64,000 nt of DNA from Pseudonocardia benzenivorans CB1190 (lineage in GTDB: Bacteria; Actinomycetota; Actinomycetes; Mycobacteriales; Pseudonocardiaceae). How positions within the stretch are numbered: position 1 is the first letter of the stretch; each line of letters begins with the position of its first letter. Both the position numbers and the translations under genes were made by a program. Where the stretch lies: positions 1,550,001 to 1,614,000 of the forward strand of contig NC_015312.1 in the NCBI RefSeq assembly GCF_000196675.2, read 5' to 3'. The notes under the pieces are model-generated. The model had not been told where the DNA came from and ran no database searches. It saw only the letters and a program-made list of their open reading frames with translations. Positions 32,137 to 42,229 of the stretch are shown piece by piece.

Positions 32137-32616
32137 GTGCTGGTGATCCGGAGAGACCTGGTGGACGAGATCGTCGCCCACGCCCGTCGGGACCATCCCG
32201 ACGAGGCCTGCGGCGTCATCGCCGGTCCCGAGGGCTCCGATCGCCCCGAGCGGTTCATCCCGATGCTCAACGCGGCGCGCTCGCCCACGTTCTACGAGTT
32301 CGACTCGGGCGACCTGCTGCGCCTCTACCGGGACATGGACGCCCGCGACGAGGTGCCGGTCGTGATCTACCACTCGCACACCGCGACGGAGGCCTACCCG
32401 TCGCGCACCGACATCTCCTATGCCTCCGAGCCGTTCGCGCACTACGTGCTGGTGTCCACGCGCTCGCAGAACGACGAGGCGAGCGGGCCCGGGGACGAGG
32501 CGGAGTTCCGGTCCTACCGGATCGTCGACGGCGTGGTCACCGAGGAACAGGTCGAGGTCGTGGAGACTTATATGTTCGCGCACACCGGCGCGGACGACGT
32601 CCCCGACAACGCCTGA
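32137..32616 (+). CDS. mec: JAMM/MPN+ metallopeptidase, CysO-cysteine peptidase Mec
   Basis: 159 residues from a GTG at 32137. JAMM zinc motif: the catalytic Glu region HARRDHPDEACGVIAG and YHSHTATEAYPSRTDISYA (HxHx7-11D). In mycobacteria this peptidase releases cysteine from the CysO-cysteine adduct. It stands directly before cysO and cysM, completing the three-gene O-phosphoserine/CysO cysteine pathway. Because the CysO here ends in two residues after Gly-Gly, this peptidase may also trim CysO (see findings). Confidence 0.93.
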   Translation: MLVIRRDLVDEIVAHARRDHPDEACGVIAGPEGSDRPERFIPMLNAARSPTFYEFDSGDLLRLYRDMDARDEVPVVIYHSHTATEAYPSRTDISYASEPFAHYVLVSTRSQNDEASGPGDEAEFRSYRIVDGVVTEEQVEVVETYMFAHTGADDVPDNA

Positions 32617-32684
32617 GCTGCCGCGTCCGCGGCCGTCCGACCACCCGAGTCCGATCCCAGTACGACCGACCAGGAGCACACCGA

Positions 32685-34017
<1,333 letters not shown>

Positions 34018-34031
34018 CCCCCGCGCGCGCC

Positions 34032-34053
34032 GATGGTCGCCATGGCGACCATC
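34032..34053 (+). terminator. Palindromic terminator after cysM
   Basis: Perfect 22-bp palindrome with half GATGGTCGCCA, 14 bases after the cysM stop, without a T-run. A nearly identical hairpin with the same downstream bases (CGSCGCTCAC) follows the amidase-like gene at 54983-55004. Confidence 0.6.
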
Positions 34054-34134
34054 GCCGCTCACGACCTCCCGGCGCTCGCTGTGGGTGAGCTGAGTGGCGG
34101 CTGAGTGGGTGCCGACACGCGTACGCTTCGCGGT

Positions 34135-34794
34135 ATGGACGCGACCGTGCCTCCGCTCGGCCCGACTCCCGCTTCTCCGGCGCCGCGCCGTTCGACGGCC
34201 CGCATCATCCCGGCCAGGCCGGTGCCCGCGGCGATCACGATGCTCGCGTTCACCGTCGTGCTCTACCTGATCGAGCTCGTCGACCAGCTGACCCCGCTGC
34301 ACCTCGACGACGACGGCATCCACTCGCGCAGCGTCAGCGGCCTGACGGGGATCATCTGGGCGCCGCTGCTGCACGGCGGCTGGGCGCACCTGGCCGCCAA
34401 CACGATCCCGTTCCTCGTGTTCGGGTTCCTCGTGATGGCGGGCGGGATCGGGCAGTTCGTCGCCGTGACCGCGTTGATCTGGGTGGTCAGCGGGCTGGGC
34501 GTCTGGCTGCTCGGGCCCTCGAACACGTCGACGATCGGGATGTCGGGCGTGATCTTCGGCTGGCTGGTGTTCTTGCTGGTCCGGGGGTTCTTCGCGCGCA
34601 GCCTCGCGCAGATTGCCGTCGCCGTCGTGCTGTTCGCGGTCTGGGGGAGCGTGCTGCTCGGCGTGATCCCGGGGCGACCGGAGATCTCGTGGCAGGCGCA
34701 CCTGTTCGGCGCCCTCGCCGGGCTGCTCGCGGCGTTCCTGGTGGCGCGGGCGGACAGATCGGTCGGGACGCGGGCCACCGGGGTCGACGCGTGA
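34135..34794 (+). CDS. Rhomboid-family intramembrane serine protease
   Basis: 219 residues, about six membrane segments. Rhomboid hallmarks: the [18 protein letters not shown] segment in helix 2, the catalytic Ser in [13 protein letters not shown] (GxSG), and the catalytic His in [17 protein letters not shown]. It cleaves membrane proteins within the bilayer; substrates unknown. ATG at 34135. The stop overlaps the murI GTG by 4 bases, so both are coupled, as seen in many actinobacteria. Confidence 0.92.
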   Translation: MDATVPPLGPTPASPAPRRSTARIIPARPVPAAITMLAFTVVLYLIELVDQLTPLHLDDDGIHSRSVSGLTGIIWAPLLHGGWAHLAANTIPFLVFGFLVMAGGIGQFVAVTALIWVVSGLGVWLLGPSNTSTIGMSGVIFGWLVFLLVRGFFARSLAQIAVAVVLFAVWGSVLLGVIPGRPEISWQAHLFGALAGLLAAFLVARADRSVGTRATGVDA

Positions 34795-35618
34795 CCGATC
34801 CCGACCGCGACGCTCCCATCGGCATCTTCGACTCGGGCGTCGGGGGCCTCACCGTGGCCCGCGCCGTGATCGACCAGCTGCCCGCCGAGCGCATCGTCTA
34901 CGTCGGCGACACCGAGCACGGCCCCTACGGTCCGCTGCGCATCCCCGAGATCCGGCGGCACGCGCTCGCGATCGGCGACGAACTGATCGAGCGCGGGGTC
35001 AAACTGCTGGTCATCGCATGCAACACCGCGTCGGCGGCCTGCCTGGCCGACGCCCGCGAGCGCTACCCGGTGCCCGTCGTCGAGGTCGTGCTGCCCGCGG
35101 TGCGCCGCGCCGTCGCCGCGACCCGCAACGGTCGCATCGGTGTCATCGGGACCTCGGCGACGATCACCTCGGGTGCCTACGCCGACGCCTTCTCCGCGGC
35201 CCGCGACGTCTCGGTCACCTCCGTGGCGTGCCCGCGGTTCGTCGACTTCGTCGAGCGGGGTGTGACGAGCGGGCGCCAGATCCTCGGCATCGCGCAGAGC
35301 TACCTCGAGCCGTTGCAGCGCGCCCGCGTGGACACCGTCGTGCTGGGCTGCACGCACTACCCGCTGCTGTCCGGGCTGCTGCAGATCGTGCTGGGGCCGG
35401 AGGTCACGCTCGTCTCCAGTGCCGACGAGACCGCGAAGGACGTCGTCCGCACGCTCATGGCCGCCGACCTGCTGCGCGACCCCGAGACCGACCCCCCGCC
35501 CGGCCCGCACGAGTTCCTCGCCACGGGCGACCCGGAGCCCTTCCGGCGCCTCGGCCGGCGGTTCCTGGGCCCGGAGATCGGGCCGGTCGTGGGGCGGGCG
35601 GGGTTGCAGCGCCTCTAA
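34791..35618 (+). CDS. murI: Glutamate racemase MurI
   Basis: 275 residues. [28 protein letters not shown], and the two catalytic cysteines in [12 protein letters not shown] and [13 protein letters not shown] are all present. It supplies D-glutamate for peptidoglycan. The TAA stop (35616-35618) is immediately followed by the left end of an IS5-type element and is the duplicated target; the protein is therefore intact. In relatives murI is followed by the MBL hydrolase, rph and rdgB genes; here the IS and two membrane-protein genes lie between. Confidence 0.95.
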   Translation: MTDPDRDAPIGIFDSGVGGLTVARAVIDQLPAERIVYVGDTEHGPYGPLRIPEIRRHALAIGDELIERGVKLLVIACNTASAACLADARERYPVPVVEVVLPAVRRAVAATRNGRIGVIGTSATITSGAYADAFSAARDVSVTSVACPRFVDFVERGVTSGRQILGIAQSYLEPLQRARVDTVVLGCTHYPLLSGLLQIVLGPEVTLVSSADETAKDVVRTLMAADLLRDPETDPPPGPHEFLATGDPEPFRRLGRRFLGPEIGPVVGRAGLQRL

Positions 35619-36604
35619 GAGAGTGTTGTAGAACCTCGGTGGTCAGTCTTTGAGGTCTTCTGCTAGTCGGCGGGCGGCTTCCTTCTCGATGTCGCTGCGG
35701 GGAGCGGGGAGTTCCTCACCGGCGAGGCGGGCGGCCATCAGCCGGATCATCGCGAACTTGATCATCGCCTCGGCGTGGGCAGTCTTGCGTTCGTAGTCCC
35801 GGGCCAACCGTCTACACCTCGTCAACCAGCCGAAGGTTCTCTCGACCACCCACCGGCGGGGCAGCACCTGGAACCCTTTCACGTCGGCGTTACGCGGCAC
35901 CGCGACCACCTCCAGCCCCTCACTGCGCCGGGCCCAACCGACCAGGCCGGCGTCCACCGAGTTGACATAGCCGCCGTCGACCCACACCAACCCGAGCAGC
36001 GGGAACCGGGCCCGGGCACCGGACAGCATCAACCGGGCCCCGGCCCGGTCCTGCACCGACGCCGAGTGCACCACCACGTGCAGCACCAGGCCCAGGGTGT
36101 CGACCAGCAGGTGGCGCTTGCGGCCCCGGACGCGTTTACCGGCGTCGTAGCCGATCTGTTCACCGCCCTCGCTGGACCTCGCCGACTGGGAGTCCAGCAC
36201 CGCCGCCGAGGGCTGCGGGTCACGCCCGTCGGCGATGCGGACCCGCTCACGCAGCACCTCGTGGACCCGGTCCCAGGTGCCGTCGCGGGTCCAGGCCCGA
36301 AACCACTGGTAGGCGATGCTCCACGGGGCCAGATCGTGCGGGACCAGCCGCCAAGCGCACCCGCTGACCAGCACATAAGAGATCGTGTCGATGATCAACC
36401 GGCGGGAGTGCACGTACGGGCGCCCGCCCAACACCGCCGCCGGGCGGGGCAGCAACGGCTCGATCAACACCCACTGGGCGTCGGTCACCGAGGAGTCATA
36501 CGCCGGTTTGCAGGTACAGACACACACCCGACCGGATGATCAACAGGTCCGGGCGACTACTACGGCCGCCACGCCGAGTGATCACCAGGTTTCACAACAC
36601 TCTC
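35619..36604 (-). mobile_element. IS5-family insertion sequence (986 bp)
   Basis: Terminal inverted repeats begin GAGAGTGTTGT at both ends (left 35619 onward, right 36604 reading back) and continue with AACCT and GTGRTCA partly conserved. The flanks are TAA/TAA (35616-35618 and 36605-36607); with TIRs one base shorter the duplication would read CTAAG. One transposase gene fills the element on the minus strand. It looks intact and recent, since repeats and frame are undamaged. Confidence 0.88.
35643..36527 (-). CDS. IS5-family transposase
   Basis: 294 residues. N-terminal DUF4096-type region (VTDAQWVLIEPLLPRPAAVLGGRPYVHSRRLIIDTISYVLVSGCAWRLVP), then the DDE catalytic residues: Asp in AVLDSQSARSSEGGE, Asp in LVWVDGGYVNS, Glu in RRWVVERTFGWLTRCRRLARDYER. 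A GTG at 36527 gives the full frame; the true start could be a later GTG at the VTDAQW segment. Single frame, no programmed frameshift needed. Confidence 0.92.
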   Translation of the reverse strand: MCVCTCKPAYDSSVTDAQWVLIEPLLPRPAAVLGGRPYVHSRRLIIDTISYVLVSGCAWRLVPHDLAPWSIAYQWFRAWTRDGTWDRVHEVLRERVRIADGRDPQPSAAVLDSQSARSSEGGEQIGYDAGKRVRGRKRHLLVDTLGLVLHVVVHSASVQDRAGARLMLSGARARFPLLGLVWVDGGYVNSVDAGLVGWARRSEGLEVVAVPRNADVKGFQVLPRRWVVERTFGWLTRCRRLARDYERKTAHAEAMIKFAMIRLMAARLAGEELPAPRSDIEKEAARRLAEDLKD

Positions 36605-36729
36605 TAAGCCGTGCCGCGGGGGCGTCCCCATCGGCACGCGCCGCGGTCCGGCCCGGCCTCGTCCGGTCCGGGGCGGTCGGCCGTGTCCCGCACGGTCCGG
36701 CTGCGGTCGGGCGAAGTCCGGGCGTGGCC

Positions 36730-36841
36730 CGGCGCGGTCGGGGTCGCGTCCTGGGTTCGGCGTGGTCGGGGTCGCGTTCTGGGTTCGGCGTGGTCGGGGT
36801 CGCGTTCTGGGTCCGGCGCGGTCCGGGCCGAGCCACGGGTC
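36730..36841 (+). repeat. 28-bp tandem repeat
   Basis: Units starting CGGCGTGGTCGGGG at 36730, 36758 and 36786 differ at only two or three positions; a fourth, clearly diverged unit begins at 36814. The 28-bp period is not a multiple of three, so it is not coding. Confidence 0.85.
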
Positions 36842-36871
36842 GGTCGCGGTCCGGGTCGAGCCCCGGATCCG

Positions 36872-36923
36872 CGCGCAACCTCACTGCTGTCCCGCGGCCG
36901 CAGAGCAGCAGTGAGGTTGCGCG
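36872..36923 (+). repeat. Palindromic repeat, copy 4 (two arms)
   Basis: Exact 18-bp inverted repeat: CGCGCAACCTCACTGCTG at 36872-36889 and its complement at 36906-36923, with a 16-base loop. The start-to-start spacing of the core arms (36873 and 36911) is 38, as in all other copies; the third arm is missing or decayed near 36849. This is the only copy not in a convergent gap: it lies upstream of a plus-strand gene. Confidence 0.9.
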
Positions 36924-36982
36924 GAAGAGGGCGGCCAGGACCACGGCGCCGGGTGCGCGGGGGGCTCGGGTAGCGTCGCCGC

Positions 36983-37351
36983 GTGATCGGCGCGCTGGTG
37001 ATCGTGGTGTACGTGGCGACGGGGCTGCTCGCCCTGTACGGCCTCGTCCGCACGGTGCAGGGCCGTCATCCCGGGCGTGACATGCGGATCGCCGTCGGCG
37101 TCGTCGAGGCGTTGCTCGTCGTCCAGGCGGCGATCGCGGCGTTCCGCGTTCTCGGTGGTGGCGTGACGTTGCCGGAGCAGGGCACGTTCCTGATCTATCT
37201 CGTCGTGTCGGTCTGCGTGCTCCCGATCGGGCTGCAGTTCGCCGTCACCGAGCCGACGACGCGGTGGGGCGGCGCGGTCGTCAGCGTCGCGGCGATCGGC
37301 ACCGGCGTCGCCGTGTGGCGGCTCGCCGAGCTGTGGGCCGCACATGTCTGA
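36983..37351 (+). CDS. Small integral membrane protein, unknown function
   Basis: 122 residues with about four hydrophobic helices (ALVIVVYVATGLLALYGLV, VGVVEALLVVQAAIAAF, FLIYLVVSVCVLPIGLQFAV, VVSVAAIGTGVAVWRLAEL). GTG start at 36983. The stop overlaps the start of the next membrane-protein gene by 8 bases, so the two are made together and may form a complex. I do not recognise the family, though paired small membrane proteins between murI and the MBL/rph block are seen in related genera. Confidence 0.75.
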   Translation: MIGALVIVVYVATGLLALYGLVRTVQGRHPGRDMRIAVGVVEALLVVQAAIAAFRVLGGGVTLPEQGTFLIYLVVSVCVLPIGLQFAVTEPTTRWGGAVVSVAAIGTGVAVWRLAELWAAHV

Positions 37352-37823
37352 GTCGTCGGGATCGCCGTCGTCGGGCTCGGCGTCGTCGGGCTCGGGGTCG
37401 TCGGGCTCGGGGTCGTCCGGGTCCGGCCACGGGCCCCGGCCCACGTCCAGCGGGCCCGGGCGGGTGCTGATCGCCGTCTACGCGATCTTCGCCCTGTCCG
37501 CGACCGCCCGCGCCGGCGTCCAGATCGCGACGAACTTCTCCGAGGCACCCCTCGCCTACCTGCTCTCGGCGTTCGCGGGCGTGGTCTACATCCTCGCGAC
37601 GATCGGCCTCGCGGGCACCGGCCCCGGCAGGCGCAGGCTCGCGTGGGTGGCCGTCGGGATCGAGCTCGTCGGCGTCCTCGCGGTCGGCACCCTCACCGCG
37701 CTCGACACCGCCGACTTCCCCGACGACACCGTGTGGTCGCTCTACGGCCGCGGGTACGGCTTCGTGCCGCTCGTGCTGCCGTTGATCGGCCTGTGGTGGC
37801 TGCGCCGCACGCGCGGACGTTAG
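37344..37823 (+). CDS. Membrane protein with Ser/Gly-rich N-terminus
   Basis: 159 residues. Residues 2-36 are almost only Ser, Gly and Pro (repeats of SSGSGSSGSG), probably disordered and cytoplasmic. Four membrane segments follow (VLIAVYAIFALSATARAGV, LAYLLSAFAGVVYILATIGL, LAWVAVGIELVGVLAVGTL, GFVPLVLPLIGLWWL). The DNA of the Ser/Gly part is itself an imperfect repeat of TCGTCGGGCTCGG words, prone to length change. Overlaps the preceding gene by 8 bases. Function unknown. Confidence 0.75.
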   Translation: MSESSGSPSSGSASSGSGSSGSGSSGSGHGPRPTSSGPGRVLIAVYAIFALSATARAGVQIATNFSEAPLAYLLSAFAGVVYILATIGLAGTGPGRRRLAWVAVGIELVGVLAVGTLTALDTADFPDDTVWSLYGRGYGFVPLVLPLIGLWWLRRTRGR

Positions 37824-37847
37824 CGGCGGCCGTTAGCGTCTGCGGCC

Positions 37848-38636
37848 ATGCGGCTCACCGTCCTCGGCTGTTCGGGCAGCGGACCCGGCCCCGACTCGCC
37901 CGCCTCCGGCTACCTCGTCGACGCCGGCGGCACCCGCGTCGTCGTCGACCTCGGGAACGGCACCGTCGGTGCGCTGCAGCGGCACCTGGACCCGTGGGAG
38001 CTCGACGCCGTCGTCCTCTCGCACCTGCACCCCGACCACTGTGCGGACGCCTCCGCGCTGGTCGTGCACCGTCGCTACCACCCGTTCCCGCCGTTCGACG
38101 CCACCGCCCGCCCGCTGCCGGTGTACGCGCCCGCGGAGGCGCCCGAGCGGCTCGGCGCCGCCTATGCGCCGTCGGCCGCCGAGCGAGCCGAGACCGACCT
38201 GACCGACGTCTGCGCGTTCCATCCCCTGACCGACGGCGCCACCGCGACGATCGGGACCGACGTCCTGCTCCGCGCGGGCGCGGTCGACCACCCCTGCGAG
38301 GCCTACGCGATCCGGCTGGAGCACGGTGGGCGGACGCTGGTCTACAGCGGCGACACGGGGCCGAGCGCCGGGCTCGTCGAGACGGCCCGCGGCGCCGACG
38401 TCCTGCTCTGCGAGGCGACGTGGCCGCACGTGACGCAGTGGTGGGACGAGCCGCCGCCCGGGGTGCACCTGTCCGGGAGGCAGGCGGGGGAGCACGCCGC
38501 GGCCGCCGGGGTCGGGCGGCTCCTGCTCACCCACGTCCCGGTGTGGTTCGACGGCGAGGCCCTGCTCGCCGAGGCCGGCGAGGTGTTCGACGGTCCGGTC
38601 GAGCTCGTGCGGCCGGACGCGACGTACGAGATCTGA
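37848..38636 (+). CDS. MBL-fold metallo-hydrolase (RNase Z-like)
   Basis: 262 residues. Begins RLTVLGCSGSGPGPDSPASGYLVDAGG and has the metal motif LSHLHPDHCAD, the later His in AGAVDHPCEAYAIRL, the Asp in LVYSGDTGPSA, and a C-terminal LLTHVPVW. This is the cyclic-phosphodiesterase/RNase Z-like hydrolase that sits before rph in many actinobacteria, an association suggesting RNA or nucleotide processing. Here a minus-strand DUF2231 gene separates it from rph. Confidence 0.9.
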   Translation: MRLTVLGCSGSGPGPDSPASGYLVDAGGTRVVVDLGNGTVGALQRHLDPWELDAVVLSHLHPDHCADASALVVHRRYHPFPPFDATARPLPVYAPAEAPERLGAAYAPSAAERAETDLTDVCAFHPLTDGATATIGTDVLLRAGAVDHPCEAYAIRLEHGGRTLVYSGDTGPSAGLVETARGADVLLCEATWPHVTQWWDEPPPGVHLSGRQAGEHAAAAGVGRLLLTHVPVWFDGEALLAEAGEVFDGPVELVRPDATYEI

Positions 38637-38651
38637 CTCGCACCTTCTCGC

Positions 38652-38752
38652 TCTCGGGTGATCGTCGGTTGCAGGACGTGCGGCGCACCCGGGTGCTGTG
38701 GGCCTGTTCTCGGCGTGATCGCCGGTTCCGGGACATCGGCGCACCCGGATGC
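38652..38752 (+). repeat. Second dispersed repeat family, two-unit copy
   Basis: Two 45-bp direct units beginning TCTCGG at 38652 and 38708, sharing GTGATCGYCGGTT and GGCGCACCCGGRTGC. They lie 2 bases after the GCACCTTC string that also precedes the 9134 copy. Convergent gap between the MBL gene and the DUF2231 gene. Confidence 0.6.
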
Positions 38753-38786
38753 GCTCTCGTCCCCCTTTCGGCGATCAGCGGCGGGA

Positions 38787-39395
38787 TCAGCCGCCGACGC
38801 CCTGCCAGACGGACTGGGCCCCCGCGTCGCCGATCCAGACGACGAGCGCGGCGACCGCGATTCCCGCGAGCGCGGCGAGGAGGCCGGCGGTCGTCGCGAC
38901 GCGACGCAGGGTCACCGCCCGGATCGCTGCCCGCGTCGCCGTCTGTGTCGTCGCCCGCGTCGTCGCCCGGGTCGTCGCGGGTGCCGTCGCTCCGGTGCGG
39001 GGCCCGACGCCGCCCGCGGCGATCGGCTCGATCTCGGCGACGGCCGCCGCGGCCCGGTCGGCCATCCGACCGACGACGACGCTGACCAGCACGAGCAGCC
39101 CGAACAGGACCGCCCAGGGCAGCAGGTTGTCCGCGCGCTCCTCGTGGACCTCGACGAGCGGGCTGCCGCCGCCGAGGGCCTCGCGGAGCTGGTCGCCGGT
39201 GCGCGTCGCGATCGGCACGGCGAGCACGCCGACGATCGTCACGAGCGCGAGCGGGATGCCGAGGGAGCGACGCAGCGACGGGCGCAGCGCGACGACGACC
39301 GCGCCGATCGCCGCGAGGGGGAGCAGCACGACGGCGGCGTGCACGACGAGCGGATGGGCGGGGATTCCGCCGACCGTAAGCATTTGAACATTCAA
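38787..39395 (-). CDS. DUF2231 membrane protein
   Basis: 202 residues. The N-terminus MLTVGGIPAHPLVVHAAVVLLPLAAIGAV with the HPLVVH motif is the DUF2231 signature, a possible haem- or metal-binding membrane family of unknown role. Four membrane segments, with a Thr/Ala/Arg-rich cytoplasmic loop (repeats of TRATT, about residues 140-165). It is inserted on the opposite strand between the MBL and rph genes, breaking an otherwise usual gene order. Confidence 0.8.
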   Translation of the reverse strand: MNVQMLTVGGIPAHPLVVHAAVVLLPLAAIGAVVVALRPSLRRSLGIPLALVTIVGVLAVPIATRTGDQLREALGGGSPLVEVHEERADNLLPWAVLFGLLVLVSVVVGRMADRAAAAVAEIEPIAAGGVGPRTGATAPATTRATTRATTQTATRAAIRAVTLRRVATTAGLLAALAGIAVAALVVWIGDAGAQSVWQGVGG

Positions 39396-39453
39396 GCAGG
39401 GTGCGTGTGAGGTGTACGTGTGCGGCCGTTCGGCCCCTGCCTAAGCTGTCGCG

Positions 39454-40209
39454 GTGACGCGAGCAGACGGCAGGGCCGACGACGAACTGCGCCCCGTGCG
39501 CATCACCCGCGGCTTCCAGAAGCATCCGGCGGGCTCCGTGCTCGTCGAGTTCGGCGACACCAAGGTGCTGTGCGCGGCGAGCGTGACCGACGGCGTCCCG
39601 CGCTGGCGCAAGGGCAGCGGCCTGGGCTGGCTGACGGCCGAGTACGCGATGCTCCCGTCGGCCACCAACACCCGCAGCGACCGGGAGTCCGTCCGCGGCC
39701 GGATCGGCGGCCGCACGCACGAGATCAGCCGCCTCATCGGCCGGTCCCTGCGTGCCTGCATCGACCTCAAGGCGTTGGGTGAGAACACGATCGCGCTCGA
39801 CTGCGACGTCATCCAGGCCGACGGCGGCACCCGCACGGCGGCGATCACCGGGGCCTACGTGGCACTCGCCGACGCGGTCACCTGGCTCGCCGCCCACAAC
39901 CGGCTCGCCGACCCGAAGCCGATCTCCTGCCAGGTGGCCGCGGTGAGCGTCGGGGTCGTCGACGGACGCGTCCGGCTCGACCTGCCCTACGAGGAGGACT
40001 CGCGGGCGGAGGTCGACACCAACGTCGTCGCCACCGACACCGGCACGCTCATCGAGGTGCAGGGCACCGCGGAGGGCGCGACGTTCTCCCGCCGCACCCT
40101 CGACGCGATGCTCGACTCCGCGCTCGCCGGCATCGCCACCCTCGCGACGCTGCAGGCCGAAGCGCTGGCCGCCCCCTACCCGGGCACCCTGCCGGGGGTC
40201 ACGGCGTGA
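39454..40209 (+). CDS. rph: Ribonuclease PH
   Basis: 251 residues. [33 protein letters not shown], then [23 protein letters not shown] (phosphate-binding Arg residues), [23 protein letters not shown], and [17 protein letters not shown]. RNase PH trims tRNA 3' ends phosphorolytically. The GTG start is at 39454; the stop overlaps the rdgB GTG by 4 bases. Confidence 0.97.
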   Translation: MTRADGRADDELRPVRITRGFQKHPAGSVLVEFGDTKVLCAASVTDGVPRWRKGSGLGWLTAEYAMLPSATNTRSDRESVRGRIGGRTHEISRLIGRSLRACIDLKALGENTIALDCDVIQADGGTRTAAITGAYVALADAVTWLAAHNRLADPKPISCQVAAVSVGVVDGRVRLDLPYEEDSRAEVDTNVVATDTGTLIEVQGTAEGATFSRRTLDAMLDSALAGIATLATLQAEALAAPYPGTLPGVTA

Positions 40210-40820
40210 CCGCACTGCTCGTCGCCACCCGCAACACCGCCAAGCTCTCCGAGCTCCGCCGCCTGCTCGACGCCTCCGACCTCGGCGGCATCGCCCTCTG
40301 GGGGCTGCGCGACGTCGAGGAGTTCCCCGAGGCCCCCGAGACCGGTGCGACGTTCCAGGAGAACGCGCTGGCCAAGGCCCGCGACGCGGCCGCTGCCACC
40401 GGGATGCCTGCCGTCGCCGACGACTCGGGCCTGGCCGTCGACGCCCTCAACGGCATGCCGGGGGTGTTCTCGGCCCGCTGGTCGGGCCGCCACGGCGACG
40501 ACGAGGCCAACCTCGATCTCGTGCTCGGCCAGATCCACGACGTGCCCGACGAGCGCCGTGGCGCCGCACTCGTGTGTGCGGCGGCGCTCGTGGTCCCGGG
40601 GGGCGACGAGACCGTCGTGGTGGGGGAGTGGCGTGGGCGGCTCGTCCGGGAGCGGCGGGGCACCAACGGCTTCGGCTACGACCCGATCTTCGTCCCCGAC
40701 GGCGAGCAGCGGACCTCCGCCGAGCTCGCTCCCGAGGAGAAGGACGCCGCCTCGCACCGCGGCATCGCCATGCGGGCGCTGCTCCCGCACCTGCGCTCCC
40801 TGACGGCCGCCGCCCGCTGA
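40206..40820 (+). CDS. rdgB: RdgB/HAM1-type XTP/dITP pyrophosphatase
   Basis: 204 residues. [18 protein letters not shown] (phosphate-binding), [43 protein letters not shown], and [13 protein letters not shown] are the family motifs. It removes non-canonical purine nucleotides from the pool. Translationally coupled to rph, the standard arrangement. Confidence 0.96.
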   Translation: MTALLVATRNTAKLSELRRLLDASDLGGIALWGLRDVEEFPEAPETGATFQENALAKARDAAAATGMPAVADDSGLAVDALNGMPGVFSARWSGRHGDDEANLDLVLGQIHDVPDERRGAALVCAAALVVPGGDETVVVGEWRGRLVRERRGTNGFGYDPIFVPDGEQRTSAELAPEEKDAASHRGIAMRALLPHLRSLTAAAR

Positions 40821-40889
40821 GCGGCCGCGCCCGGGTCGCGCACGGGAGTCCGCCACTGCCCTGGGCGCTGCCGCACGCCCCCACACCGG

Positions 40890-40939
40890 GCGCAACCTCA
40901 CCGTCGACCCGATGGCTCGGAGCAGCAGTGGGGTTGCGC
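40890..40939 (+). repeat. Palindromic repeat, copy 5 (two arms)
   Basis: GCGCAACCTCAC at 40890-40901 and GTGGGGTTGCGC at 40928-40939, start-to-start spacing 38, with AGCAGCA before the second arm as in copy 4. No clear third arm. Convergent gap between rdgB and the carboxymuconolactone decarboxylase gene. Confidence 0.82.
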
Positions 40940-40981
40940 TCGGGTGCGTCGGCCGCGCTCGTCGTAGGTGGGGCGCTCGGC

Positions 40982-41386
40982 TCAGTCCCGGGGGTCGTCC
41001 TCGGCGAGGACGCGGCGCGCGACGGCGAAGGCCGAGTTCGCGGCCGGGACGCCGGAGTAGATCGCGCACTGCAGCAGGACCTCGACGATCTCCTCGCGGC
41101 TCAACCCGTTGCGCAGCGCGCCGCGCAGGTGCAGCTCCAGCTCGCCGAGATGGCCGTGCGCGACGAGCGACGTCAGGGTGATCGCGCTGCGCATGCGGCG
41201 GTCGAGGCCGGGACGCGTCCAGATCCCGCCCCACGCATAGCGGGTGATCATCTCCTGGAACGCGGCGGTGGTGTCGTCGGCGCGGGCCAGCGCCGCATCG
41301 ACGTGCGCGGGCCCGAGCACCTCGCGGCGCACCGCGAGGCCGTCGGGGTCGAGGTCGAGAGGGATCGCGTGGTCGGGGGTCGTCAC
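40982..41386 (-). CDS. Carboxymuconolactone decarboxylase family protein (PcaC-like)
   Basis: 134 residues: FQEMITRYAWGGIWTRPGLDRRMRSAITLTSLVAHGHLGELELHLRGALRNGLSREEIVEVLLQCAIYSGVPAANSAF. The conserved YxWGxxW, the Glu/His pair and the Cys-His-like region (QCAIYSGVP) point to gamma-carboxymuconolactone decarboxylase, a step of the protocatechuate branch of the beta-ketoadipate pathway. No other pca genes are nearby, so it may be a relative with another substrate. Confidence 0.85.
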   Translation of the reverse strand: MTTPDHAIPLDLDPDGLAVRREVLGPAHVDAALARADDTTAAFQEMITRYAWGGIWTRPGLDRRMRSAITLTSLVAHGHLGELELHLRGALRNGLSREEIVEVLLQCAIYSGVPAANSAFAVARRVLAEDDPRD

Positions 41387-41515
41387 ACACGGACGCTAAC
41401 GCCGCGACCCCCGGCATGCCCCACAACGTTCCCGGATGGCGGAAGCGGAACCCGCCGCGACGTCGCGCGACCCGGGGGTGCGGCGCCGCCGTCACGGGTC
41501 GGTACCGTCGAGGTC

Positions 41516-42229
41516 GTGCGGTGGTGGCGCCCGGCGGGCACGGTTCTGGGCGTGGTCGTCGCCCTGGCCGTCGCGCTGCTGCTCCTGCGGCTCTACGGGG
41601 TGCCCGGGATGTCCGACGTCCGCGCCACCGTGGCGGCTGCGGGGGTGTGGGCACCGCTGGCCTTCCTCGCGCTGCAGGCCGGGCTGACCGTCGGGCCGGT
41701 ACCCCGGACGGTGTTCACGCTCGTCGCCGGGGCGCTGTTCGGGTGGGCCGCCGGGCTCGTCCTGACCCTCGTGGCGACGACCCTCGCCGCGGTCGTGGCC
41801 TTCGCCCTCGTGCGGGTCACCGGCGGGCGGCTGGTCGAGCGCTACGCGCGCGGGCGCGCCGTGGACTGGGTGCGGTTACGGCTGGACCATCACGGGCTGC
41901 TGGCGGTGACGTCGCTGCGGCTCGTGCCCGCGGTGCCGTTCGCCGCGCTCAACTATGTCGCCGGGCTGTCCGCCGTGCGGTTCTGGCCCTACCTGCTGGG
42001 GACAGCCGTCGGCATCGTGCCGGGGACGGTCGCGATCGTCGTGCTGGGTGACGCCGTCACCGGGACACCCCCGCCCGCCCTGGTCGTCGTGTCCGCGGTC
42101 TGCGGGCTGGTCGGGCTGGCCGGTGTGGTCGTCGCGGCCCGCCGACCGATCCCGGAGGAGGTCCCCGAGCCCGAGCCGTTCCAGCACCCTCTGCAGCACC
42201 CTCTGCCCTTTGGGGAAACGACCCGTTAG
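41516..42229 (+). CDS. TVP38/TMEM64 (DedA-like) membrane protein
   Basis: 237 residues, about six membrane segments. The SNARE-associated/VTT core is visible: VGPVPRTVFTLVAGALFGWAAGLVLTLVATTLAAVVAFALVRVTGGRLVERY, then LRLVPAVPFAALNYVAGLSAVRFWPYLLGTAVGIVPGTVAIVVLGDA. The family moves or scrambles lipids or lipid carriers. GTG at 41516. The C-terminus has a short repeat (QHPLQHPL) encoded by a 15-bp DNA duplication, and the stop lies 11 bases from a tRNA on the other strand. Confidence 0.85.
   Translation: MRWWRPAGTVLGVVVALAVALLLLRLYGVPGMSDVRATVAAAGVWAPLAFLALQAGLTVGPVPRTVFTLVAGALFGWAAGLVLTLVATTLAAVVAFALVRVTGGRLVERYARGRAVDWVRLRLDHHGLLAVTSLRLVPAVPFAALNYVAGLSAVRFWPYLLGTAVGIVPGTVAIVVLGDAVTGTPPPALVVVSAVCGLVGLAGVVVAARRPIPEEVPEPEPFQHPLQHPLPFGETTR

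Larger units (their letters stand above)
36605..36982. other. Gene-free stretch with tandem and palindromic repeats
   Basis: 378 bp between the IS right end and a small membrane-protein gene. It contains a 28-bp tandem array (36730-36841) and a two-arm palindromic repeat (36872-36923); the rest is low-complexity GGTCCGG-type sequence. No gene is supported. Confidence 0.7.

Noticed and set aside
36605-36982. Small GC-rich frames in the gap after the IS5 element
   Set aside because: They follow the 28-bp repeat and carry no start signal or domain; treated as non-coding.
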